DNA of 31,168 nucleotides from an uncultured bacterium (GTDB lineage Bacteria; Bacillota; Limnochordia; DTU080; JAAYLA01), in contig CALKAQ010000075.1 in the NCBI GenBank assembly GCA_937983075.1, forward strand, positions 1 to 31,168, in the 5' to 3' direction. Of this stretch, positions 8,881-16,897 are shown piece after piece. The notes under the pieces were generated by a model. It did not search any database, was not told where the DNA came from, and was given only the letters and a program-made list of their open reading frames with translations. Made by a program: the position numbers and the translations under genes. How positions within the stretch are numbered: the first letter of the stretch is position 1; the number at the start of each line of letters is the position of its first letter.

Positions 8881-9369
8881 ATGATCAAAGGAATTGTGAA
8901 GGGATTCGGCACAACGTTAAAGGTCCTGTTCCGACCGAAAGCTACGATTCAATATCCGAACAAAAAGAAACAGCGGAGCGCCCGTTTTCGCGGGCGGCAT
9001 GAGCTGCGCCGCTACGCCAACGGACTCGAGATGTGCATTGGCTGTGAATTGTGTCAGGTTGCATGCCCGGCTGACGCCATCACGGTCATGGCGACCGAAA
9101 ATGATCCGGCCCGGCCGAATTCACCCGGAGAGCGGTACGCCTACACCTACGAGATCGACATGCTCCGCTGCATCTTCTGCGGACTTTGTGAAGAGGCGTG
9201 TCCGACCGAAGCCCTGCATCTTACGCAAGAATATGAGCTTGCCGACTATACCAGGGAAAGTCTCATTTTCGGGCGTGATCGCCTCGTCAATACCGAGGTA
9301 AGCGACTTTCAGGTACCAGAAAACGTATATCCTGAGTACCGCGGCCGAAGGGAGTTGCACGGATCGTGA
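8881..9369 (+). CDS. nuoI: NADH-quinone oxidoreductase subunit I (NuoI)
   Basis: Ferredoxin-like subunit with two 4Fe-4S clusters (N6a, N6b) that relay electrons to NuoB. Both CxxCxxCxxxCP motifs are clear: CIGCELCQVACP and CIFCGLCEEACP. 162 residues, normal. The N-terminal amphipathic part (IKGIVKGFGTTLKVLF) fits membrane contact. Start ATG 8881 is preceded by AAGGGGGCG. The end overlaps nuoJ by 4 bases. Confidence 0.96.
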   Translation: MIKGIVKGFGTTLKVLFRPKATIQYPNKKKQRSARFRGRHELRRYANGLEMCIGCELCQVACPADAITVMATENDPARPNSPGERYAYTYEIDMLRCIFCGLCEEACPTEALHLTQEYELADYTRESLIFGRDRLVNTEVSDFQVPENVYPEYRGRRELHGS

Positions 9370-9866
9370 ATGCCGCCTTGTTGATTGCAGGAGCCATTGC
9401 AGTCGCCGGTGGTTTGGGCGTTGTCATCGGGCGCACACCCGTGCACAACGTCGTATCGCTGATTGTCAGTTTTATCGGCCTCGCGGTTTTATACCTTACG
9501 CTCGATGCCGAGTTCATTGCGATCGTCCAAATTATCGTGTACGCCGGTGCGATCATGGTGCTCTTCTTGTTCGTCATCGCACTGCTGACGACGCGTCGTG
9601 ATCCGGTTCAAAATCGAAAACCGGAGCCGTCTGGACAAACCTTCTTCGGTATTGTCACCGCTGCGGCTGTATTGATGTTTTTGGTCGGTGGCGTTTTAGG
9701 GTTGGAAGCTCCCGGCGGCGAGGGAATCGACGAGACGTTTGGACAAGTCGCTGCATTTGGACGTGAGTTGCTGACTACACACGTCTTTCCGTTTGAAATA
9801 GCGGCTTTCGTCCTTCTGGTAGCGGTCGTGGGTGTCGTCATTTTGGTCGGACGAAAGCAAGCCTGA
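9366..9866 (+). CDS. nuoJ: NADH-quinone oxidoreductase subunit J (NuoJ)
   Basis: Membrane subunit of complex I with five predicted helices. The third-helix segment IVQIIVYAGAIMVLFLFVI is the strongly conserved NuoJ signature (pi-bulge region involved in coupling). 166 residues. Start GTG 9366 overlaps nuoI. The loop after the third helix (TTRRDPVQNRKPEPSG) is charged and exposed. A 51-base gap follows before nuoK, the longest gap inside the operon. Confidence 0.95.
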   Translation: MNAALLIAGAIAVAGGLGVVIGRTPVHNVVSLIVSFIGLAVLYLTLDAEFIAIVQIIVYAGAIMVLFLFVIALLTTRRDPVQNRKPEPSGQTFFGIVTAAAVLMFLVGGVLGLEAPGGEGIDETFGQVAAFGRELLTTHVFPFEIAAFVLLVAVVGVVILVGRKQA

Positions 9867-9917
9867 TACGACCTCAAGCGTCGAGGGGATCCGATCGATA
9901 GGTGAGGAGGGGCCCGT

Positions 9918-10226
9918 GTGTCCGAAACGGCATTGCAAGGTTATCTAGCATTGAGTGCTCTGATCTTCACGTTAGGAGGCGTGGGGATCATGGTTCGCCG
10001 CAGTCCCCTCATCATGCTCATGTGTGTTGAGCTGATGTGGAGCGGAGCAGCACTTGCGCTCATTACGTTTGCGAGACATGTCGGCAACATGGACGGACAT
10101 ATTTTTGCGTTTTTCGTCATGATCGTAGCCGCAGCCGAAGTAGCCATCGGCCTGGCGCTTATTGTGGTGCTCTTCCGGCGTCGTGAAGAGGTTGACGCCG
10201 ACGACATCCAGCAGTTGAGGGGTTGA
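9918..10226 (+). CDS. nuoK: NADH-quinone oxidoreductase subunit K (NuoK)
   Basis: Small three-helix membrane subunit (102 residues), homologous to MrpC. Both membrane-embedded glutamates needed for proton transfer are present: one in MCVELMWSG (second helix) and one in AAAEVAIGLAL (third helix). Start GTG 9918 follows GAGGAGGGG at 9904-9912. Ends 1 base before the TTG of nuoL. Confidence 0.95.
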   Translation: MSETALQGYLALSALIFTLGGVGIMVRRSPLIMLMCVELMWSGAALALITFARHVGNMDGHIFAFFVMIVAAAEVAIGLALIVVLFRRREEVDADDIQQLRG

Positions 10227-10227
10227 A

Positions 10228-12177
10228 TTGCCAATGCAGTCTGCTCCAGTTTTAGCTTTGATCATTGCATTGCCGCTGCTTGGCGCACTGCTTGCGGCGT
10301 GGAATCGAAACACGTGGAGTCGGAGAGCCATTGCGATCAGTTCGTCGACCATGGTTTTTGGCGCCTTTGTCGCGACGGTCATCGCGCTCATCCAACTCTC
10401 CGGAGCGGAAGGTCAAGTTCTCGGCTTCGAATTGGTTCGGTGGGGCCCGTGGGGCGATATTGACCTCTCCCTCGGTCTGTTGGGCGACCCGATTTCTTTG
10501 TGGTGGTCGATTGTCGTCACCGGCGTTGGCTTTTTGATTCACGTTTATTCCGCCGGGTACATGAAGGATGACCCCGGATTCGGCCGCTATTTCGCGAAGC
10601 TGAACTACTTCGTGTTTGCGATGAGCCTGCTCGTCCTTGCCGACAACTATATTTTCGTATTGATCGGTTGGGCGAACGTCGGTGTTGCATCATTCATGCT
10701 CATCGGTTTTTGGAATTACAAGCCCGAAGCGGCGTCAGCTGCCATGAAGGCGTTCATCATGAATGCCATCGGTGAAGTCGGACTGATTTTGGCCAACGTA
10801 TTGATTTTCGTCAACTTTGGGACGTTCAAGTTCGACGGCGTCTTCAATCAGGTATCCGGCGTTTCGACAGAGGTACTGACCGCCATTGGTCTGCTTTTGC
10901 TTGTGGCGGCCGTTGCAAAATCAGCGCAACTCCCCTTGCATACCTGGCTGCCTGACGCGATGCAGGGGCCGACCGCAGTGAGTGCGTTGATCCACGCAGC
11001 CACCATGGTTACCGCCGGTGTCTACCTTGTCACTCGCTCGCATCCGATTTATCTGGGATCCGAGACGGCAATGCAAGCCGTTGCCTGGGTAGGTGGCCTG
11101 TCGGCACTGTTTGGCGCTCTCGTCGCTTTGCGGCAGACGGATATCAAGCGCGTGCTCGCTTTCTCTACGATGAGTCAAGTCGGCTACATGATGCTCGCCG
11201 CCGGTGTCGGGGCGTATACGGCAGCGATGTTCCATTTTATGACGCACGCGTTCTTTAAGGCATTGCTCTTTTTGGCTGCCGGCATCATCATCCATTATCT
11301 CAACGGGGAACAAGATCTCCGCAAGATGGGTGGACTCGGCCGCAAGATGCCTGCCGTATACTGGATGTCTTTGATCGGCGTGGTTGCGATTGCAGGCATT
11401 CCGCCGCTCGCCGGTTTCTTCAGCAAGGAAGAAATTCTCCACGCCGTTCACGCAGAAGGACTCACGTTTTTGTACTTCTTGGGCATTGTCGTCGGCGGCA
11501 TGACCGCTTTCTACATGTTCCGCCTGTTCGCCTTGACCTTTGCCGGTGAATCGTATGAGGAACGCGCACAACAGACGGCTTATCGCAGCGGAAAGAAAAA
11601 CCGTCGGACCGAGCAAGCTCAGGAAGCGGTGCACCATCCTGCCGGTCCCGAAATGTTGATACCGGTCGGGGTATTGACGGTGCTTTCCGTGATCGGCGGT
11701 TGGATTTCCATTCCAGGCCTCACCTCCGTACCTCAAAACTTCTTGGGTACGGCTCTCGGAAGATATACGGAATGGCACGCACATGCGATGAGCTATGGTC
11801 CGGAACTCATTTTGATTCTCGCCATTGCCATCGCAGGTGCTGCACTGGCGTTGTATCAATATGGACCGCAAGGTGCCTGGCGGCGCATTGAAATCGAGTC
11901 CGCCGAAAAGCGGTCGACCGGTTTGCTCGCGACCGGGTTTTACTTGGATTCGGTATACCAGACGCTCGTTGTGCGACCGGTACTCGGTATCAGTGGTTTC
12001 ATTGCAAACTGGACTGAGCCGAAAGTCGTCGACGGGGCGGTGAACGGCTTGGCTCGGTTGGTTCAAATCACAGGCGACACCTTGCGAAGATGGCATGCCG
12101 GCCTGGTCAGGCGCTATGCACTCGTCGTGTTCGTCGGTGTTGCTGGCGTGCTGGCTTACGTGTTGCTGATGTTCTAA
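10228..12177 (+). CDS. nuoL: NADH-quinone oxidoreductase subunit L (NuoL), with helix-5 Glu replaced by Ala
   Basis: Distal antiporter-like proton-pumping subunit, 649 residues, with the C-terminal extension (LATGFYLDSVYQ onwards) that in NuoL forms the lateral helix. Identity is clear from KSAQLPLHTWLPDAM, GPTAVSALIHAATMVTAGVY and HAFFKALLFL. The channel lysines are kept: Lys231 (AKSAQLPL) and Lys400 (GFFSKEEI), matching E. coli Lys229 and Lys399. However, the helix-5 motif that normally reads GWEGVG or GWELVG reads GWANVG, so Ala149 replaces the proton-relay glutamate (E. coli Glu144). The nearby TRVGD motif reads NAIGE. A polar loop (residues ~445-475) is Lys/Arg/Glu-rich. The start may be TTG 10228 or ATG 10234; GAGGGG lies upstream. 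Confidence 0.95.
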   Translation: MPMQSAPVLALIIALPLLGALLAAWNRNTWSRRAIAISSSTMVFGAFVATVIALIQLSGAEGQVLGFELVRWGPWGDIDLSLGLLGDPISLWWSIVVTGVGFLIHVYSAGYMKDDPGFGRYFAKLNYFVFAMSLLVLADNYIFVLIGWANVGVASFMLIGFWNYKPEAASAAMKAFIMNAIGEVGLILANVLIFVNFGTFKFDGVFNQVSGVSTEVLTAIGLLLLVAAVAKSAQLPLHTWLPDAMQGPTAVSALIHAATMVTAGVYLVTRSHPIYLGSETAMQAVAWVGGLSALFGALVALRQTDIKRVLAFSTMSQVGYMMLAAGVGAYTAAMFHFMTHAFFKALLFLAAGIIIHYLNGEQDLRKMGGLGRKMPAVYWMSLIGVVAIAGIPPLAGFFSKEEILHAVHAEGLTFLYFLGIVVGGMTAFYMFRLFALTFAGESYEERAQQTAYRSGKKNRRTEQAQEAVHHPAGPEMLIPVGVLTVLSVIGGWISIPGLTSVPQNFLGTALGRYTEWHAHAMSYGPELILILAIAIAGAALALYQYGPQGAWRRIEIESAEKRSTGLLATGFYLDSVYQTLVVRPVLGISGFIANWTEPKVVDGAVNGLARLVQITGDTLRRWHAGLVRRYALVVFVGVAGVLAYVLLMF

Positions 12178-12210
12178 AAACCGTGACAAGCCATTGAGGG
12201 GGTCCTCTCA

Positions 12211-13824
12211 TTGCCGATCTCAGATGTGAACGTTAATTTTCAACTGATAGCGCCGATCCTCACCTTGGCGGCTGCGGCGATCATTGTGCTTGTCCTCGAT
12301 TTGATCCTGCGTTTCGAACGTGCACGCCGCCCGTGGTTTATTGTGACCGTCGCCGGCTTGCTGTTGGCGGGCTGGTACACCTTCGACCTTTGGCGGTACA
12401 TTGAGCCCGCGGCTTCGGTGGCAGGGAGCGTCACAGCAGGGAACTTGAGCGCCGGCATCAGCGGTTTCGCCGAAGCGTTCCATGCGGACCGCTTCAGCCT
12501 GGCGTTCAGCGGCATCATTCTGGCCGCCGCTTTAGGAGGCACGCTGTTGAGCGTCCGCCGTCGAGAAGACGACATGTCCGGCTTCTTGGCGTTGGTATTG
12601 CTCGCAGCGGCCGGGATGACGGCTATTGTCGGCGGCAGCAGCTTGATCACCATTTTTATTGGACTCGAGCTGTTTTCGCTCAGCCTGTATGTTGGGGTCG
12701 GCTTTCGCAAGAACGACGTTCGATCCAAAGAAGGCGCTCTGAAGTACTTGATTCTCGGTTCGGTGGCGTCGGGCTTATTGCTCTACGGCTTTGCGTTGAT
12801 CTACGGTTCAACTGGTACCGTGCTGCTCTCGGGAATTCAGCAGCATTGGGAAACGGTTGGAGCTGCCGGCATGACGACGCTCTATGGAGTCGGGCTTGCC
12901 CTCGCATTGATTGGTTTCGCATTTAAGATGGCTCTCGTGCCGTTCCACACGTGGGCACCCGACGCATACGAGGGCGCACCGGCCGCCTTGACCGGATTTA
13001 TGGCGGTTGGAACCAAAGCAGCTGCATTTGCCGCGTTGATTCGCTTGTTGGCTGTCAGCGTTCCGTTGGATGTCTTGGGGAACGTACTGCTGCCCATCGT
13101 GATACTCGGTATGCTGAGCATGTTCGTCGGCAGCATCCTCGCGGCGCAGCAGCAAAACATGAAGCGTCTGCTCGCTTATTCCGGTATCTCTCACGCCGGG
13201 TATCTTGTTTTGGCGCTGCCCGGATTGACGTCCGACGGTGTCAGTGCCGCAGTGTTTTACCTGCTGGCATACTTGTTCATGACGCTGGGCGCATTTGCGA
13301 TCGTCGTCTGGCTGGGTGACCGGCCGGACGCCGGTGCTGGCCTGGCGGCATATCGCGGCCTTTTCTACCGGCGCCCGATACTGGCGGCTATGCTGACGTT
13401 GTTCTTGCTCTCGCTGGCCGGTGTTCCGGCGACCGGTGGATTCATGGGCAAGCTGCTGCTCCTGAAAACCGGTATTGATCAAGGCGTCATCCTTCTCGTC
13501 GTTTCCTTCATATTGACGACCGGTATCTCGGCATTTGCCTACCTGCGGGTTGTGCTCAGCATGTGTCAAAAGCCGGCGGAGGAGGCTGTTGCAGCGGTGG
13601 GCGGATATACCCAAGTGGCCGCTGCAGCCGAGCCGGGCACGCTTTCCGCGGAGACGGATGCCGAGCGTGCGGCGTTGGCGTTGGAGCGTGAAGCGGATCA
13701 AGAAGTCCGGTTTTCGTGGTCATTCGCGTTCGTTGTCGGTATCGCAGCAATAGGAACGTTGTATTTGGGACTTTTCCCGCAAAGCGTATTGAGCAGTCTC
13801 GGCAGCTTGCTCGCGCTGCAGTAA
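12211..13824 (+). CDS. nuoN: NADH-quinone oxidoreductase subunit N (NuoN)
   Basis: Antiporter-like proton-pumping subunit next to NuoK. It is called NuoN and not NuoM because of FKMALVPFHTWAPDAYEGAPA and NMKRLLAYSGISHAGY, both NuoN-type. The pump residues are intact: Glu153 (GLELFSL), Lys239 (FKMALV), Lys269 (GTKAAAF) and Lys414 (GFMGKL). At 537 residues it is ~40-50 longer than usual, because of an Ala/Glu-rich loop at about residues 453-500 before the last helix. TTG 12211 follows GAGGGGG by 8 bases. Only 33 bases separate it from nuoL, where nuoM would be expected. Last gene of the operon, followed by a terminator. Confidence 0.94.
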   Translation: MPISDVNVNFQLIAPILTLAAAAIIVLVLDLILRFERARRPWFIVTVAGLLLAGWYTFDLWRYIEPAASVAGSVTAGNLSAGISGFAEAFHADRFSLAFSGIILAAALGGTLLSVRRREDDMSGFLALVLLAAAGMTAIVGGSSLITIFIGLELFSLSLYVGVGFRKNDVRSKEGALKYLILGSVASGLLLYGFALIYGSTGTVLLSGIQQHWETVGAAGMTTLYGVGLALALIGFAFKMALVPFHTWAPDAYEGAPAALTGFMAVGTKAAAFAALIRLLAVSVPLDVLGNVLLPIVILGMLSMFVGSILAAQQQNMKRLLAYSGISHAGYLVLALPGLTSDGVSAAVFYLLAYLFMTLGAFAIVVWLGDRPDAGAGLAAYRGLFYRRPILAAMLTLFLLSLAGVPATGGFMGKLLLLKTGIDQGVILLVVSFILTTGISAFAYLRVVLSMCQKPAEEAVAAVGGYTQVAAAAEPGTLSAETDAERAALALEREADQEVRFSWSFAFVVGIAAIGTLYLGLFPQSVLSSLGSLLALQ

Positions 13825-13855
13825 CGCGGCGACGGATTGCTGCCGTGCCATGGTG

Positions 13856-13887
13856 GGGCTGTTCCTGAAAGGGAGCAGCCCTTTTTT
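13856..13887 (+). terminator. Rho-independent terminator of the nuo operon
   Basis: A ten-base-pair stem (GGGCTGTTCC against GGGAGCAGCCC, with one G-T pair) is followed by six T, 32 bases after the nuoN stop. The rest of the gap to 14055 shows no clear promoter. Confidence 0.9.
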
Positions 13888-14055
13888 GCTGCGTGAGAGA
13901 CGGTTGGTTTTCGATTGAACCCGTCGTGGCGCAATTTACCATTATCCCGCATGCAGGGCCTGTCTACCCATATCGTGAAGTCTTTTGCTGTCTTCCCTTG
14001 ATGTGGAACGCATGACAAGGGAAGTCAAAAAAAGATGACCCTGGAGGGGTACACG

Positions 14056-15321
14056 GTGGGTAGAAAGGCGAGCAGATTCGCCATCCTATTGGCGATACTA
14101 GTTGTCGGTGGCTGCACATGGTTCCCAGCCGCTTCGGACAACTCAGACGCTGCAGCGATCATTGAATCACAAATTAATGCTTTTCTTGCGGCCGATGCCT
14201 TAAAAAATCCATCGCTCTACTTAACTACCTTGGCTCCTGAAATTTCCATCCATGGACAAGTCTCCGGCATTGCTTCTTCCGGTTTGATCACCAGAGACGA
14301 TTTTATCGATGAAGTGGAGAAAACCGTCTGGAGCTCCGCGGAAGTTATCGCCCAGTTTATCGACGATTACACGATAACGGTCGACGGTGAGAAAGCCTTT
14401 GTCGCTGGGAAGTTCTACCGGGAAGTTGAGCTTCTGCCGGGTGAGACCGTAACGATCCAAGGCACCATTTTGTTTGAACTTCAAAAGCGACAGGACACTT
14501 GGGTTATTACCGGAATTACCCTTGACACGGGCAGCAGCGGTGGCAATCCGCCCGGTCATTCCGACCCTGATCCCATTCCTGAACCCGAGCCGGAACCGGA
14601 CCTCGTCATTGAAGTCGGCTGGATTCGACCGGACAGCAGCAATTTCCGTACTCCCTATTATGTGTTGACAAGTTCCAAGCCGGGCCCGACGTTGATGGTC
14701 GTCGGCGGCGTCCACGGAAATGAAATTGCCGGCTATCAAGCGGCAGAGCGACTTGTCAACGAGTTTGCGCCGGACCGCGGTCGGCTTGTCGTGATCCCCA
14801 GAGCAAATGCTCATGCCATTGCGCTAAACAAACGCGGAGCACCTGACATACCCGATCTGAATCGTCGCTTCCCGGTTGGATCGAGCCCGATCGGCAAGAC
14901 GGCGAACGAGATCTGGAACGTTGTACTTGAGTACAAGCCCGATTGGTTCCTCGATCTGCATGAAGGCTACGATTTCCACATTGTCAACAAGAATTCGGTT
15001 GGCCAAAGCGTGATTGTATATCCGACCGGCAATTCCACAAGCGTGGCCAGAGCCTTGGTCAATTACTTGAATTCGATGCCGGCTATTACAAGAAACGGAA
15101 GCAAGCGGTTCTCGTACTTGCAGTATCCGGTCTCGGGAAGCTTGGCACGCAAAGTCGGCGCCGATCTCGGCATTCCGTCGGCCATCATTGAAACGGCTTG
15201 GCCTGATCCACTGGCACGTCGTGTCGGTTTCCATATCTACGCGGTGCGGTTTGTTGCTGAGCGCATGGGAATGAATTTGATTTCGCAAGAAGGATTGGTC
15301 ATCGAAAGACGTGCCATCTAG
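14056..15321 (+). CDS. Lipoprotein with NTF2-like domain and zinc carboxypeptidase/desuccinylase-like domain
   Basis: A secreted, lipid-anchored protein of 421 residues. The N-terminus (RKASRFAILLAILVVGGC) is a lipoprotein signal with the Cys at about residue 20. Residues ~35-155 resemble an NTF2/SnoaL-like fold (weak call, from helix/strand pattern and the closing WVITGITLD strand). An acidic Pro-rich linker (PDPIPEPEPEPD) follows. The C-terminal ~240 residues belong to the succinylglutamate desuccinylase/aspartoacylase-type M14 family: GGVHGNEIAG gives zinc His and Glu, DLNRRFP the substrate Arg, FLDLHEGYDF the third zinc ligand, and AIIETAWP a likely catalytic Glu. The substrate is unknown; an amide or peptide outside the membrane is likely. 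GTG 14056 is preferred over ATG 14035 because GGAGGGG lies 6 bases upstream of it. Confidence 0.8.
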   Translation: MGRKASRFAILLAILVVGGCTWFPAASDNSDAAAIIESQINAFLAADALKNPSLYLTTLAPEISIHGQVSGIASSGLITRDDFIDEVEKTVWSSAEVIAQFIDDYTITVDGEKAFVAGKFYREVELLPGETVTIQGTILFELQKRQDTWVITGITLDTGSSGGNPPGHSDPDPIPEPEPEPDLVIEVGWIRPDSSNFRTPYYVLTSSKPGPTLMVVGGVHGNEIAGYQAAERLVNEFAPDRGRLVVIPRANAHAIALNKRGAPDIPDLNRRFPVGSSPIGKTANEIWNVVLEYKPDWFLDLHEGYDFHIVNKNSVGQSVIVYPTGNSTSVARALVNYLNSMPAITRNGSKRFSYLQYPVSGSLARKVGADLGIPSAIIETAWPDPLARRVGFHIYAVRFVAERMGMNLISQEGLVIERRAI

Positions 15322-15350
15322 AGGAACCGCATGATACGCGTGACAGCCTG

Positions 15351-15385
15351 GAGCGCCCGAAAATGTCTTTCGGGCGCTCTTTTTT
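15351..15385 (+). terminator. Rho-independent terminator after the lipoprotein gene
   Basis: Perfect 12-base-pair stem (GAGCGCCCGAAA and TTTCGGGCGCTC) with a 5-base loop, followed by six T. It isolates aroA from upstream transcription. Confidence 0.95.
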
Positions 15386-15408
15386 GCGTCTTTTTCGTGA
15401 ATGAGCTG

Positions 15409-15417
15409 TGGTATGAT
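15409..15417 (+). promoter_or_regulatory. Extended -10 promoter candidate for aroA
   Basis: TGG followed directly by TATGAT (15412-15417) forms an extended -10 element, just past the upstream terminator and 23 bases before the aroA ATG. No good -35 is seen at the usual distance. The aroA ribosome site GAGGTGATC follows. Confidence 0.45.
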
Positions 15418-15439
15418 GGGAACGAGGTGATCGAAGAGC

Positions 15440-16780
15440 ATGGATGCCAAGGTACAGCGTACGCAATCACTCCAGGGGCGCATAACCATCGCAGGGTCGA
15501 AAAACTATACGTCGCGCCTCGTGCTCTCAACGGCGTTGGCCGGCGGAGAGTCGGTCGTTATCAATCCGGCTCCTATTGATGATGCCCAGGCAATGGCCGA
15601 ATGCTGCGAGCGCTTGGGAGCTGAAATTGCAAAACAAGCCGACGCATGGCGTATTCGAGGTGTGGACGGGGTTCTGAAAGGGCCGGCGCGTCTCAACGTT
15701 CGCAATGCCGGAGCCGTGGTGCGTTTCCTGATGGCTGTTTGCGCCACGAGTGAAGATCCCATCGAGCTTTATACGCCGTATCCTGAATCGTTGGGGCGTC
15801 GACCGCACAGCGACCTCATTGAGGCGTTGCGATCCCTCGGTGCCGAAGTCAGTTCGGCGGACGGGGGGCGATTGCCGGTCACGGTGCGCCGAGGATCGCT
15901 TCGGGCAGGGAAGGTGGACATATCCGGAAAAACATCGTCGCAATTTTTGAGTGCGCTTTTGTTTCTCGCCCCGCTGCTCGACGGCGTGACTGAAATTCGC
16001 GTTAGCGATGTCCTGCGTTCACGGCCTCTCGTCCGCCAGACACTCGAGGTATTGCGCCTTGTTGGCATTGACGTAGAAGCCGACGACAATCTGACTCATT
16101 TTCGGGTCGAAGGACCTCAGCGCTACACAGCAGGTACATATCGTGTGCCGGGCGACTGGCCGGCCGCAGCGGCCATTTTAAGTGCAGCAGCCGTCGTTGA
16201 ATCGGATGTGACAGTGGAAGGCTTGGTGGAGGACGATCAGGGCGAACGCCGTATTCTCGATGTACTCCGCGAGATGGGAGCCGATGTGGAAGCGGATCTT
16301 GAAGCCGGCTGGGTGCGGGTGCGGGGTGGAAGGCCGCTGAAACCTGTTGAAGTGAACGGCGATTTAGCCACCGATGCAGTGCTGTCAATGGTTGCAATGG
16401 CGGCTTTTGCCGACGGAACGTCTCGCTTCTATAATGTAGAAAACCTTCGCTATAAAGAATGTGACCGCATCACAGATTTTTGTCATGAACTGCGCAAAGC
16501 CGGTGTCCATGTTGAGGAACGGCGAAGCGAAATCATCGTTCACGGCCGCAACGACTTGCTGCCGGGCGGGGCGCGCATCGATGCACATTATGACCATCGG
16601 GTGCTCATGGCATTAACGATCGTCGGCCTTCGTTGCAAAGAGCCGCTTTTACTCTCGGACGCGCATCACGTCGCTAAATCCTACCCGGATTTCTTTGCCG
16701 ACATGGAGCACTTGGGAGCCAACCTGCAAATCGACTCGGACTATTATGAGCAAGTAGCAGTGAAAGCTCGCCGCACCTAG
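15440..16780 (+). CDS. aroA: 3-phosphoshikimate 1-carboxyvinyltransferase (EPSP synthase), divergent clade
   Basis: Sixth step of the shikimate pathway: joins phosphoenolpyruvate to shikimate 3-phosphate. 446 residues, normal length. The active-site set is mostly recognisable: GSKNYTSR (Lys21, Arg26), GRRPHSD (PEP-binding Arg), SSQFLSALL, LRYKECDRI (Glu and Arg) and DHRVLMAL. The normally conserved NAGT-x-x-R-x-L motif reads NAGAVVRFL, with Ala in place of Thr, and the usual S/T after GSK is Asn. It therefore belongs to an atypical branch. MurA is excluded by the KECDR and DHR motifs. It stands alone, between a terminator and a membrane protein gene. Chorismate made downstream is the substrate of the MenF encoded further along. 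Confidence 0.88.
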   Translation: MDAKVQRTQSLQGRITIAGSKNYTSRLVLSTALAGGESVVINPAPIDDAQAMAECCERLGAEIAKQADAWRIRGVDGVLKGPARLNVRNAGAVVRFLMAVCATSEDPIELYTPYPESLGRRPHSDLIEALRSLGAEVSSADGGRLPVTVRRGSLRAGKVDISGKTSSQFLSALLFLAPLLDGVTEIRVSDVLRSRPLVRQTLEVLRLVGIDVEADDNLTHFRVEGPQRYTAGTYRVPGDWPAAAAILSAAAVVESDVTVEGLVEDDQGERRILDVLREMGADVEADLEAGWVRVRGGRPLKPVEVNGDLATDAVLSMVAMAAFADGTSRFYNVENLRYKECDRITDFCHELRKAGVHVEERRSEIIVHGRNDLLPGGARIDAHYDHRVLMALTIVGLRCKEPLLLSDAHHVAKSYPDFFADMEHLGANLQIDSDYYEQVAVKARRT

Positions 16781-16897
16781 GTTTTGTTCTCTTCTAGCCT
16801 GATAAATGTTGCATATGGCAGCCGCCCCCCACATATGGATGCTTCATGAGGGCTGTATATGGCCCATTTATGGCTACCTGCATGGGAGGCGGTGTGG

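Noticed and set aside
10228..12177. Possibility that this gene is NuoM and NuoL is the missing one
   Set aside because: The length of 649 residues, KSAQLPLHTWLPDAM and the long C-terminal extension are NuoL features.
16800..16880. Repeated CATATGG words around 16810-16860
   Set aside because: Too short and irregular to call a repeat element or operator.
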